DNA from: Streptomyces humidus | GTDB taxonomy: Bacteria > Actinomycetota > Actinomycetes > Streptomycetales > Streptomycetaceae | Direction of reading: 5' to 3' | Assembly (NCBI RefSeq): GCF_014649655.1 | Contig: NZ_BMTL01000034.1 | Location: 1 to 64,000 of the forward strand | Length of the DNA: 64,000 nucleotides | Part shown: piece after piece, positions 51,097 through 60,013 of the stretch | Numbering within the stretch: the stretch's first letter is position 1 | How the letters are laid out: each line of letters begins with the position of its first letter | The notes under the pieces: generated by a model | What the model saw: the letters and a program-made list of their open reading frames with translations, nothing else | Told to the model about the DNA's origin: nothing | Database searches by the model: none | Program-made: the position numbers and the translations under genes

Positions 51097-51528
51097 ATGA
51101 CCTCCCCCCGCTCCACCTATGGCGGCGGCTACTACTCCGCCTCCTTCCCGGACACCCCGATCTACGACTCGCTCGTCGCCGAGCGGGGCACCCCGCAGAT
51201 CGCCCCGATCCGGGTTCCCGCCGCGTACGACATGGGCGCGAGCCATCTCCCCGCGCTCCCCTCGGCCCTCCCCGCGCTCCCGGCGGGCCCGTCCCAGGTC
51301 TCCTACGGCTATCCGCAGGCCCAGCAGCCCTCACCGCTGCAGCAGGCCCCGGCGGCGTACATCCCGCCGCAGGCCGGCCCTCCGCGCGGCTACCCGGGTC
51401 CGCAGGCGCAGCAGCAGATGCGCCCCGCCGCCCCCTCCGGCTACGAGGCGATGCGGCCCGCCGCGCCCCGCCCGGCCGCACCCCAGTACCAGGACCCGTA
51501 CAACAACCAGCAGTACCGGGGTTACTGA
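51097..51528 (+). CDS. Low-complexity Pro/Gln/Tyr/Ala-rich small protein
   Basis: This 143-residue protein starts MTSPRSTYGGGYYSASFPDT, followed by a short ordered segment (YDSLVAERGTPQIAPIRVPA). The rest is disordered Pro-Gln-Ala-Tyr sequence ending QYQDPYNNQQYRGY. No domain, signal peptide or membrane helix is seen. It resembles conserved streptomycete proteins of unknown function. The ATG at 51097 follows an AT-rich leader with little space for a ribosome site, so translation could be nearly leaderless. Confidence 0.75.
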   Translation: MTSPRSTYGGGYYSASFPDTPIYDSLVAERGTPQIAPIRVPAAYDMGASHLPALPSALPALPAGPSQVSYGYPQAQQPSPLQQAPAAYIPPQAGPPRGYPGPQAQQQMRPAAPSGYEAMRPAAPRPAAPQYQDPYNNQQYRGY

Positions 51529-51584
51529 ACCGCCGGGGGTTACTGAACCGCCCCGGGGTCTTCGCCGCCTGGCAGGATGACTCC

Positions 51585-52409
51585 ATGGGGAATGCGGAAC
51601 TGCTGTCGATACACGTCCATCCGGTCAAGGCGTTGCGGGGACAGGCGCCCCGTGAGGCCCTCGTGGAGCCCTGGGGGCTGGCCGGAGACCGACGATGGGC
51701 GCTGATCGACGACGGGGGAAAGGTCGTCACCCAACGCCGGCAGCCGCGCCTCGCACTGGCCGCCGCCGAGCTCGCGCCCGGCGGCGGCGTTCGTCTGTCC
51801 GCGCCCGGTCTCGAACCGCTGACCGTGCCGGTTCCCGAGCCCGTCGCCACCGTGTCCATGGAGCTCTTCGGCGACAAGGTGGAGGCGGTCCTCGCCGACG
51901 CCGAGGCGCACCGCTGGTGCAGTGCCCACGTCGGCGCGGACGTGCGACTGGTGCACATGGACGACCCGTCGGTCCGCAGGCCGGTCGATCCTGAGTACGC
52001 CCTGCCTGGCGAGACCGTCTCCTTCGCCGACGGCTATCCGCTGCTGGTCGTCTCGGCCGCCTCCCTCGACGCCCTCAACTCCCTGATCGAACAGGGTGAC
52101 CACCCCGGGGAGGGACCGCTGCCGATGAACCGTTTCCGGCCCAGCCTGGTCGTGACGGGCACCGAACCCTGGGCCGAGGACGACTGGTCACGCCTGCTCG
52201 TGGGCGACGTCGGGTTCCGGGTGGCCAAGCCCTGCGGCCGGTGTGTGGTGACCACCACCGACCAGGACACCGCAGGCCGCGGCAGGGAGCCCCTGGCCAC
52301 CCTGGGCCGGCACCGGCGCCTCGGCGGCAAGCTGGTCTTCGGGCAGAACCTGGTCCCCCTTTCCCGCGGCACGGTCAGGGTCGGCGATCCGGTGCGCGTC
52401 CTCGCGTAG
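51585..52409 (+). CDS. MOSC domain-containing protein
   Basis: This is a 274-residue protein with an N-terminal MOSC_N beta barrel (LLSIHVHPVKALRGQAPREALVEPWGLAGDRRWAL) and a C-terminal MOSC domain containing NRFRPSLVVTG and KPCGRCVVTTTDQDTA, whose Cys can ligate molybdenum cofactor. It is of the mARC/YcbX type, so reduction of N-hydroxylated compounds is plausible, with electrons supplied by another protein. The ATG at 51585 lies 56 bp after the previous gene. Confidence 0.9.
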   Translation: MGNAELLSIHVHPVKALRGQAPREALVEPWGLAGDRRWALIDDGGKVVTQRRQPRLALAAAELAPGGGVRLSAPGLEPLTVPVPEPVATVSMELFGDKVEAVLADAEAHRWCSAHVGADVRLVHMDDPSVRRPVDPEYALPGETVSFADGYPLLVVSAASLDALNSLIEQGDHPGEGPLPMNRFRPSLVVTGTEPWAEDDWSRLLVGDVGFRVAKPCGRCVVTTTDQDTAGRGREPLATLGRHRRLGGKLVFGQNLVPLSRGTVRVGDPVRVLA

Positions 52410-52592
52410 TTCCCGCCGCGGCCGGCGACCGGGGCGGCCCTCGGGAACCACCGCACGGCTGCGGAGCGTTGGCATTGCGTGAGAAGTTCATGAGAGGTCC
52501 CGGGGCCGTGGTGACGTCGCTCTCCTTCACCGCGCCCACGCGTGAACTCACTCCGACGGGAGTTGCCACGGAGCGGGAAGGGGGTGGGGACG

Positions 52593-53198
52593 GTGCGAGC
52601 GATCGGCGGAGTCTGGCGCTGGCGGCACAACCCGCTGCGCCGGCGAACGGATCTGGCGGAGGCCTGGGTGGCACTGTCCGCCCTGCTCCTGATCTGCCTC
52701 GTCGCGCCCGTGGTGGGCTCCCTCGTCGGCGGCGCGGCGCAGGGCGTCCTGCAGCAGTCGGTCCGCGAGCAGCACGAGTCCCGCCACGAGGTGACGGCCA
52801 CGGTGGTGCGTCGAGCGGCCGGCTCGTCGCTGGAGGCCGATCCCGAGACGGACACCGGCCGCGAGGCACGCACCAGAGTCGTCGCGGCCTGGACGGCCCC
52901 GGACGGCACCGCGCGGCACGGCACCGTCCTGTCCGGCCTCAACTCCCCGCACGGCGGCGACCGTTTCGGGATATGGACGGACGTACACGGCCGTCCGGTG
53001 CCCCGCCCGCTGGACTCCGTCAGGGCGACGACGCACGCCGTGCTGGCCGGTCTCGGCGCGGCCCTGCTGACCGCGGGCGCCGTCGAGGGCGGACGGCGGG
53101 TGATCGTGTGGCGCATGGTCCGCCGCCGGTACGCCCGTTGGGACCAGGCCTGGGACCGGGCAGGTCCGGACTGGGGGCGCACAGGCGCCGGTAGTTGA
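52593..53198 (+). CDS. Rv1733c-family membrane protein
   Basis: This 201-residue protein has two transmembrane helices (VALSALLLICLVAPVVGSLVGG and AVLAGLGAALLTAGAVEGG) flanking an extracytoplasmic domain, with the N-terminal RWRHNPLRRRTDLAEAW typical of the Rv1733c family of actinobacteria. The function is unknown. The GTG at 52593 with GGAAGGGGGTGGGGA upstream is preferred over an ATG-less extension to 52542. Confidence 0.8.
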   Translation: MRAIGGVWRWRHNPLRRRTDLAEAWVALSALLLICLVAPVVGSLVGGAAQGVLQQSVREQHESRHEVTATVVRRAAGSSLEADPETDTGREARTRVVAAWTAPDGTARHGTVLSGLNSPHGGDRFGIWTDVHGRPVPRPLDSVRATTHAVLAGLGAALLTAGAVEGGRRVIVWRMVRRRYARWDQAWDRAGPDWGRTGAGS

Positions 53199-53305
53199 CG
53201 GCCTTCCCGCTCTGGTCAACCCAGCACCCGCGCGCACGCTACGGTGGTCCGGCCGAACCATTCGGCATCACAGCGCGTACCACGAGGTGGGGGCACAGCA
53301 ACGCC

Positions 53306-55753
53306 ATGGCACAGGGCACGGTCCAGGTGACGCACACCGGCACATCGCGGTGGCGGCGCCGCACGGGTGAGTACGCATCGCTCGCCGCCGCCCTGGAGGC
53401 CGCGGCCGAGGGCGACGTCCTCACCATCGCTCCCGGCACCTACCGGGAGAACCTCGTCGTGGAGCGGTCGGTGACCCTGCGCGGCCCCGAGGGCTCCCCC
53501 GGCTCGGTCCGCCTGGCTCCCGCGGACGGCGTGCCGCTGACCGTGCGCGCCTCGGCGGTGATCCAGGACCTGCACGTGGAGGGCCAGGACGCCGCGTCGC
53601 CCGCGGTGCTCGTCGAGGAGGGCGCCCCGGAGCTGCTGGACCTGCGGATCGTCACGCGGTCCTCGGCCGGGGTCGAGGTGCGCGGCGGCGCCCGCCCGAC
53701 GGTGCGGCGGTGCACGGTCGACAATCCGGCCGGCATCGGCATCGCCGTGGTCGACGGCGGCGGCGGTGTCTTCGAGGAGTGCGAGATCGTCGCTGCCGGG
53801 CAGGCCGGCGTGGCCGTGCGCGGGGGCGCCCATCCCCGGCTGGAGCGCTGCCGGGTGCACCACGCCTCGGGCGCGGGACTGAGCGCGACCGGCGACAACT
53901 CGGCGCTGGAGGCGGTGGGCTGCGAGATCTACGAGATCCGGGGAAGCGGGGTCCAGGTCACCTCCCGGGCCACCGCGCACCTCACCGACTGCGACGTGCA
54001 CCGCACGACCGCCGACGGCGTCACCCTCGACACGGACGCCGTGCTCACCCTTGCCGACTGCCGTATCCACGAGATCCCGGAGAACGCGGTCGACCTGCGC
54101 TCACGCTCCGTGCTGACGCTGACGCGCACGACGGTGCGTCAGTTCGGCCGCAACGGGCTGTCGGTGTGGGACCCGGGCACGCGCGTGGACGCCAACCAGT
54201 GCGAGATCTTCGACAGCACCGGCGACTACCCGGCCGTCTGGGTCAGCGACGGCGCCACGGCCGTGCTGGACTCCTGCCGGGTGCACGACGTGCCGGACGC
54301 TCTCTTCGTCCTGGACCGCGGCTCGCGCGCGGACGTCGTCGACAGCGACCTCTTCCAGGTGCGCAACACGGCCGTGTCGGTGAGCGACGGAGCGACGGCC
54401 CAGCTCGACGACTGCCGCATCCGGGACGCGGCGACGGGCGCGTGGTTCCGCGACCACGGCAGCGGCGGCACCCTCGCCAACTGCACCGTGGACGCCACGC
54501 AGACCGGCGTGATCGTCACCAAGGGCGCCGACCCCACCGTGGAGCGCTGCACGGTCGACTCCCCCGCCGAGGCCGGGTTCTATGTGTCGGCCGGCGGCCG
54601 GGGCAGCTTCCTGAACTGCCGGGTGACCAACAGCGGCGGCTACGGTTTCCACGTGATAGACGGCAGTCGCACGACGCTGCGCAAGTGCCGTACAGAGCGC
54701 TGCGCGCGAGGCGGCTACGAGTTCGCGGACGCCGGCGCGGACGCCGCGTCCGGTTCCGGGCCCGTGGTCGAGGACTGCAGCAGCGACGAGAGCGCGGGCG
54801 TGCGCACCCCGGGCCTGCCGGCGGCGTTGGAGGCGGCTGTGCAGACGACCGCCCAGTCGCCGGGGCTCCTCGGCATGATCCCCGAGCAGCGGGCCACCGC
54901 GCCGGAGCCGCAGCAGCTCGAGGGCGGACCGGGCACGTCGGTGCGGGACTCCCAGGACGTGCTCGGCGAACTGGACGCGCTGGTGGGCCTGGAGAGCGTG
55001 AAGCGGGAGGTGCGGGCGCTCATCGACATGATCGAGGTGGGCCGGCGCCGTCAGCAGGCGGGGCTCAAGGCCGCGTCCGTCAAGCGGCATCTCGTCTTCA
55101 CGGGCTCCCCGGGCACCGGCAAGACGACGGTCGCGCGTCTCTACGGCGAGATCCTCGCCGCGCTCGACGTCCTGGAGAAGGGACACCTGGTCGAGGTGTC
55201 CCGCGTCGACCTGGTCGGCGAGCACATCGGCTCCACGGCGATCCGCACCCAGGAGGCCTTCCAACGGGCGCACGGCGGGGTGCTGTTCATCGACGAGGCG
55301 TACGCGCTGTCGCCGGAGGACGCCGGCCGGGACTTCGGCAAGGAGGCCATCGACACCCTCGTCAAGCTGATGGAGGACCACCGGGACTCCGTCGTCGTGA
55401 TCGTGGCGGGGTACACGGCGGAGATGGAGCGGTTCCTGTCGGTCAACCCCGGTGTGGCGTCCCGTTTCTCACGGACGATCACCTTCGGCGACTACGGTCC
55501 CGGCGAACTGCTGCGGATCGTGGAGCAGCAGGCGGAGGAGCACGAGTACCGGCTCGGCCCGAGCACCGCGGACGCCCTGCTGAAGTACTTCACGGAGCTC
55601 CCGAAGGGCCCGGCCTTCGGCAACGGACGCACCGCGCGCCAGACCTTCGAGGCGATGGTGGAGCGGCACGCGAGCCGGGTCGCGCAGGTGACCGAGCCGA
55701 CCAAGGACGACCTGACGCTGCTGTACGCGGAGGACCTGCCCGAGCTGCCCTGA
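53306..55753 (+). CDS. Right-handed beta-helix protein fused to a CbbX/SpoVK-type AAA ATPase
   Basis: This is an 815-residue protein. Residues ~1-500 are tandem parallel beta-helix repeats (CxxHxxxGxGV pattern, for example DCDVHRTTADGV and DCRIHEIPENAV). The C-terminal ~260 residues are an AAA domain with Walker A GSPGTGKTTVAR, Walker B GVLFIDEAYAL, and the sensor/Arg region SVNPGVASRFSRTITF. The AAA part is CbxX/SpoVK-like, the group that includes type-VII secretion EccA and Rubisco activase CbbX. It likely remodels a partner protein recognised by the beta-helix (inference). The ATG at 53306 is the natural start. Confidence 0.9.
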   Translation: MAQGTVQVTHTGTSRWRRRTGEYASLAAALEAAAEGDVLTIAPGTYRENLVVERSVTLRGPEGSPGSVRLAPADGVPLTVRASAVIQDLHVEGQDAASPAVLVEEGAPELLDLRIVTRSSAGVEVRGGARPTVRRCTVDNPAGIGIAVVDGGGGVFEECEIVAAGQAGVAVRGGAHPRLERCRVHHASGAGLSATGDNSALEAVGCEIYEIRGSGVQVTSRATAHLTDCDVHRTTADGVTLDTDAVLTLADCRIHEIPENAVDLRSRSVLTLTRTTVRQFGRNGLSVWDPGTRVDANQCEIFDSTGDYPAVWVSDGATAVLDSCRVHDVPDALFVLDRGSRADVVDSDLFQVRNTAVSVSDGATAQLDDCRIRDAATGAWFRDHGSGGTLANCTVDATQTGVIVTKGADPTVERCTVDSPAEAGFYVSAGGRGSFLNCRVTNSGGYGFHVIDGSRTTLRKCRTERCARGGYEFADAGADAASGSGPVVEDCSSDESAGVRTPGLPAALEAAVQTTAQSPGLLGMIPEQRATAPEPQQLEGGPGTSVRDSQDVLGELDALVGLESVKREVRALIDMIEVGRRRQQAGLKAASVKRHLVFTGSPGTGKTTVARLYGEILAALDVLEKGHLVEVSRVDLVGEHIGSTAIRTQEAFQRAHGGVLFIDEAYALSPEDAGRDFGKEAIDTLVKLMEDHRDSVVVIVAGYTAEMERFLSVNPGVASRFSRTITFGDYGPGELLRIVEQQAEEHEYRLGPSTADALLKYFTELPKGPAFGNGRTARQTFEAMVERHASRVAQVTEPTKDDLTLLYAEDLPELP

Positions 55754-55772
55754 CCGGCTCGCCTCGCCCCGT

Positions 55773-58337
55773 TCACGCGCGCTGCACCGGGACCTGGGAC
55801 CGCAACCGCCCCAGCAGCAGCTCGCGTTCCTCCGCGAACGCGGGGTCCGCCTGGTAGTCGGAGTGGCCGAGGACGGGGGCGGGCAACGGGTGTCCGGCGT
55901 CCCGGCCGTACGCCAGCGGGTCCGCGAGGGGCGGACGGTCGACCTGCGGTCCGCGATGTTCACCGGACAGCCGGACCGGGCCGCCGATGGGGTCGGTGAG
56001 CCGGTGGAGATTGCGCCAGCAGGCGATGTCCTCGTGCAGCGCCGCGAGCGCGGCCGGGCCGAAGTGGGCCGGGAACCAGCGGCCGTAGAGGCGCTCGATC
56101 GGGGAGCCGTAGGTGAGCAGGGCGACCCGCTTGCGGTCGGAGGGCTTGAGCTGCCAGGCCGCGGCGGCCGCGAGGACGCTGCCCTGGGAGTGGCCGGAGA
56201 TGACCAGGCGGCCGCCGGTGGCACGGGTCCAGGTGGCCACCCGCCACGTCAGGTCGGGCACCGCGCGCTCGGCGTAGCAGGGCGGGGCGAACGGGTGCGC
56301 GGCCCGGGGCCAGAAGGTGCCGACGTCCCAGAGGATGCCGATGGTGCGCCGTGCCGAGGCGTCCTTGTAGGCGCGCCGGCCCCAGGTGACGAACAGGACG
56401 AAGCCGAGTCCGATGAGCCAGGATCCCAGCGCCTGCGCGGCCTGCGCCGCGCCGTGCACGAAGGGCTGCGCCGATTCCGCCGCCCGGGCCGGTGTCCTGC
56501 CGGTGCCGAGGGCGCCGACGACGGCTCCCGCGCCGAGCAGCAGCGTCGCGGTGGAGACGACGGCGACGAGGAGCGGGCAGCGGTCGGTGAGGGCGGCCAT
56601 GGCGCGGGCCCGGGCGATCCGGCGGGTTCGGGCGGGGTCGCCGTGCTCCAGCCCGTAGTCCTGGAGCACCTGGGCCTGCTCCGCCCGGGTGAGCAGCCAG
56701 GTCTGCCGGCCGAGCAGTCCGCACAGCACCAGCAGGACGACGAGCAGCACGGGGATCACGGACGCCTGCCAGGTCAGCACCACCGGGGGGCCGTCGAGGC
56801 CGGTCCCGGTGCCGTCCAGCCAGTCCGACACCCGCTGAGCGACGCCTCCGGACATCACCCCGCCCAGCGCGCAGGCCAGCATCGCGACGGCGGGCCCGCC
56901 GAGCCCGTGCAGCGCGCAGCGCTCCAGCCAGGCGACGGCGCTCCCTTCGGGGCCCGCCACGTTCCGCCCCGCGGCGTCGTCGCCGGGCGGTTCCGGGTCG
57001 GCGGGCCGTGCCCCTTCGGGCGGGCCGGCCGCGGCCGGGCCCGCCTCGCGGGGCGCCGCGGCCTCTCGCAGGACGACGGCGAGCGGGCCGGGGTCACGGG
57101 ACAGGGACACCCCGCGCAGGCCGACGCCGGTCCCTTCCGGGGCGTCCGCACCGGCAGCGGGTGTTCCGGGGGCGGTCGCCGGACCGCGGCGCGCCGCGGT
57201 CGCGCGCTCCTGCGGGCAGCGGTGCAGCAGGCGGGCGACGACCGCGAGCGCGACGACCAGCGCACCCTGCGCGAGGGCGAGCGCGCCGAAGGCGGCGTCG
57301 CCCGGCAGGCGGCCGTCGGAGTGCCAGCCGGGCCGCTCCCATCCGGCGTACACCAGCGTGAGGGCGAGCAGGACGAGGGCGGCCGACGGCATCCGGTGCA
57401 CCAGGTGGGCGTCGAGGCGGCGGTCGAGCCGGTGTTCGCTGCGGCCCCGGCGGCACACCACCCATACCGTGGCCAGCGCGCCCGCGATCAGGGAGGCCTC
57501 CAGCAGCCGGCCCAGGCCGTCGAGGAGGGCCGGGCCGCCGGCGGCCCGGTCCTGGCGCACGGCCGCGGCGCCGACCGCCGCGGCCACCGTCAGCAGGCCC
57601 GCGGCCGTGTGCGCCGCGCGCAGGCGCGCCACCAGGCGGCGGCCGTACCAGAAGCCGGGCCGGCTGAGCGCGGTGTGTCCGGGACCGTCCTCCGGTTCGG
57701 ACACGTGATCGAGGGGTTCCTGGGACTCGTAGGCCCGCCAGGTGCGGTGGGAGAGGTACCAGAGAAGGCCGACGAGCGCGGTCGGGACCAGGGCCGCGAG
57801 GGCCAGCCGGCGGCCCGGCCGGCTCCACCAGCCGTCGTTCGAGGCCGTCGGCGACAGAAAGCCCAGCCAGGAGTGACGGCTCGCGCAGGCGGGCGTGCCC
57901 GCGCACTGCCAGGCGGTCAGGTCGAGGGCGACCTCGCAGGCGGCGGCGACGAGCAGCACCGTCAGGCTCAGTGCCGCCAGCCGCACCAGCAGGCCGTACA
58001 GGCGCACCGCGCGGACGCGTTCGCGCGCGGCGGGGCGCATCCAGTGGGCGAGGTTGACGACCATGAACGGCAGCAGCAACAGCCACAGGGCGCGCGTGCC
58101 GTTGCCGGAGGTGAGGTCGGACCAGACGTAGGCCTCGGGAACGGGTGCGTCGCGGCGGTGGCCGTCGGCGGGACCGGTGTCCGCGGTCACGTCGTCGGCC
58201 CGCCGGTAGACGGCCGCCGTGTCGTCACCGGTGATCCGCGTGGTGCGCGGATCGTTCAGCATCTTCTCGGGCGTGGCGCCGCCCACGCCGTGGACCAGGA
58301 GTTCCAGGGCGGCTCCGCCTGCAGCAGCACGTTTCAC
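55773..58337 (-). CDS. Large multi-pass membrane protein with GHSQG hydrolase-like motif
   Basis: This 854-residue protein has an N-terminal LELLVHGVGGATPEKM, about 12 hydrophobic segments, and a C-terminal alpha/beta-hydrolase-like block with RLVISGHSQGSVLAAAAAWQL (nucleophile Ser) and VALLTYGSPIERLYG. The layout suggests a membrane-bound esterase/lipase or a domain swallowed within a helical bundle. No close named family is recognised. The GTG at 58337 follows GGGGGAAG. It is convergent with the beta-helix/AAA gene. Confidence 0.8.
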   Translation of the reverse strand: MKRAAAGGAALELLVHGVGGATPEKMLNDPRTTRITGDDTAAVYRRADDVTADTGPADGHRRDAPVPEAYVWSDLTSGNGTRALWLLLLPFMVVNLAHWMRPAARERVRAVRLYGLLVRLAALSLTVLLVAAACEVALDLTAWQCAGTPACASRHSWLGFLSPTASNDGWWSRPGRRLALAALVPTALVGLLWYLSHRTWRAYESQEPLDHVSEPEDGPGHTALSRPGFWYGRRLVARLRAAHTAAGLLTVAAAVGAAAVRQDRAAGGPALLDGLGRLLEASLIAGALATVWVVCRRGRSEHRLDRRLDAHLVHRMPSAALVLLALTLVYAGWERPGWHSDGRLPGDAAFGALALAQGALVVALAVVARLLHRCPQERATAARRGPATAPGTPAAGADAPEGTGVGLRGVSLSRDPGPLAVVLREAAAPREAGPAAAGPPEGARPADPEPPGDDAAGRNVAGPEGSAVAWLERCALHGLGGPAVAMLACALGGVMSGGVAQRVSDWLDGTGTGLDGPPVVLTWQASVIPVLLVVLLVLCGLLGRQTWLLTRAEQAQVLQDYGLEHGDPARTRRIARARAMAALTDRCPLLVAVVSTATLLLGAGAVVGALGTGRTPARAAESAQPFVHGAAQAAQALGSWLIGLGFVLFVTWGRRAYKDASARRTIGILWDVGTFWPRAAHPFAPPCYAERAVPDLTWRVATWTRATGGRLVISGHSQGSVLAAAAAWQLKPSDRKRVALLTYGSPIERLYGRWFPAHFGPAALAALHEDIACWRNLHRLTDPIGGPVRLSGEHRGPQVDRPPLADPLAYGRDAGHPLPAPVLGHSDYQADPAFAEERELLLGRLRSQVPVQRA

Positions 58338-58629
58338 TGTTGGCACTTCCCCCGTGACACGCCGTCGACATGTGTCCGTGCGGGCATAAGGATCGCCGCT
58401 CGGGGGGCGTGATACACCTCCCGTCACGGAATCTCCCCGCGCCGGGCGACGGACGCGCGCGGGCGGAGAGGGGACACCGTGTGTGACGTGACCGCGACGG
58501 GGTGGTGGCACAGTGGTGAGCGGGCCGTGCGAGGATGGGACGCCCGCACACCTGCGTCGGCCGTCACGGCCACGTCGGAGCAGGTGAGCGGGCCTGTAGG
58601 ACGCCATGAGGGAAAGGACCGGAGCGTAC
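58338..58629. promoter_or_regulatory. Intergenic region before DeoR-family regulator
   Basis: These 292 bp separate the divergent membrane protein and regulator genes. At 58559-58571 there is a 13-bp palindrome GGCCGTCACGGCC, and CCGTCACGG also occurs at 58423-58431. The pair could be an autoregulatory operator of the DeoR protein. Confidence 0.45.
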
Positions 58630-59460
58630 GTGAGTGAGAATCAGAACCTCCTCGCGGAGCAGCGCCGCGCCCTCATCCTGGACGAGGTTCGTCGCCGTGG
58701 CGGTGTCCGGGTCAATGAGCTGACCCGCAAGCTCGGCGTGTCGGACATGACGGTGCGCCGCGATCTGGACGCGCTGGCGCGCCAGGGCGTGCTGGAGAAG
58801 GTGCACGGCGGCGCGGTGCCCGTCATGGAGGCGAGCACGCACGAGCCGGGCTTCGAGGCGAAGTCGGGCCTGGAGCTGACCGCCAAGGAGGACATCGCGA
58901 AGGCCGCGGCGCAGCTCGTCACCCCGGGCAGCGCGATCGCGCTGTCGGGCGGGACGACGACCTACGCGCTGGCGCATCATCTGGTGGATCTGCCGGATCT
59001 GACGGTGGTCACCAACTCGGTGCGGGTGGCGGACGTCTTCCACGGGGCGCAGCGCACCTCGGGGCCGCGGCAGGGCGCGGCCACGGTCGTGCTGACCGGC
59101 GGGGTGCGCACGCCCTCGGACTCGCTGGTGGGTCCGGTGGCCGACCAGGCCATCGCGGCGCTCCACTTCGACGTCCTGTTCCTCGGTGTGCACGGCATAT
59201 CGGCGGAGGCCGGGCTGTCGACGCCGAACCTCGCGGAGGCCGAGACCAACCGGCGTCTGGTGCAGTCGGCGCGGCGGGTCGTGGTGGTCGCGGACCACAC
59301 CAAGTGGGGTGTGGTGGGGCTGAGTTCGTTCGCCGCGCTGGAGCAGGTGGACACCCTGGTGACAGACGCGGGGCTGCCGGGCGCGGCGCGCGCGGAGATC
59401 TCCGAGCACCTGCGACGCCTGGTGGTCGCGGGCGAGCCCGACGAGGATGCAGACATCTGA
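58630..59460 (+). CDS. DeoR/GlpR-family transcriptional regulator
   Basis: This is a 276-residue regulator. The N-terminal helix-turn-helix (LILDEVRRRGGVRVNELTRKL, SDMTVRRDLDALARQG) is followed by the sugar-phosphate-isomerase-like ligand domain with LSGGTTTYALAHHL and VVVVADHTKWG. It is of the GlpR/AgaR class, responding to phosphorylated sugars. The GTG at 58630 with GGAGCGTAC is preferred over the ATG at 58606. It is followed by a SRPBCC protein. Confidence 0.9.
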   Translation: MSENQNLLAEQRRALILDEVRRRGGVRVNELTRKLGVSDMTVRRDLDALARQGVLEKVHGGAVPVMEASTHEPGFEAKSGLELTAKEDIAKAAAQLVTPGSAIALSGGTTTYALAHHLVDLPDLTVVTNSVRVADVFHGAQRTSGPRQGAATVVLTGGVRTPSDSLVGPVADQAIAALHFDVLFLGVHGISAEAGLSTPNLAEAETNRRLVQSARRVVVVADHTKWGVVGLSSFAALEQVDTLVTDAGLPGAARAEISEHLRRLVVAGEPDEDADI

Positions 59461-59513
59461 CGGGGCCGCGGCTAAGGTGACCCACCCGTCGAGCAAGGGG
59501 GTTGGTCGTCGCC

Positions 59514-59984
59514 ATGGCCCGTCGTCTGCGCCCGGAAGGGCTCGAGTTCGCCGACAGCGCTCCGGTGCGCATGTCCTTCGTCCAGGAGGTCGCCGCTGCC
59601 CCGGAACGGGTCTACCGGGCCCTCGCTGACGACGTCCGCGACTGGCCCGAGTGGTTCCCGGCCGTGACCGCGGTCCAGCCGCTCGACGGGGACGCGGGGC
59701 GCGACGTACGTCTGTGGGGCGGTGCCCGGTTCCGGGAGACCGTGCTCGCGGCGAAGCCGCCCGAGGTGTACGCCTATCGCGTGGACGTCACCAACGTGCC
59801 GGGGGTGCGGGCGCTCGTCGAGGAGTGGCGGCTGACGCCCGCGGGCGCCGGCACGCGGGTGCGGTGGACTTTCGCGACGGACGGGACGGCCGTCTTCCGG
59901 GGCGTGGCGCGACTGGCCCGGCCGGGTCTGGGGCGGTCCTTCCGGCAGGCCGTCGGCGCCCTGGACCGGAGGCTCGCGACGTGA
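59514..59984 (+). CDS. SRPBCC-family protein
   Basis: This 156-residue START/Bet v1-like protein has SFVQEVAAAPERVYRALADDVRDWPEWFPAVTAV and a C-terminal helix with RSFRQAVGALDRR. Members bind hydrophobic ligands in a deep cavity. The ATG at 59514 is chosen; AAGGGG at 59495-59500 is a little far, and a TTG at 59502 is a poor alternative. Confidence 0.82.
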   Translation: MARRLRPEGLEFADSAPVRMSFVQEVAAAPERVYRALADDVRDWPEWFPAVTAVQPLDGDAGRDVRLWGGARFRETVLAAKPPEVYAYRVDVTNVPGVRALVEEWRLTPAGAGTRVRWTFATDGTAVFRGVARLARPGLGRSFRQAVGALDRRLAT

Positions 59985-60013
59985 GGGCCGGCCGGGGCGT
60001 CACAGGCCGGGTG

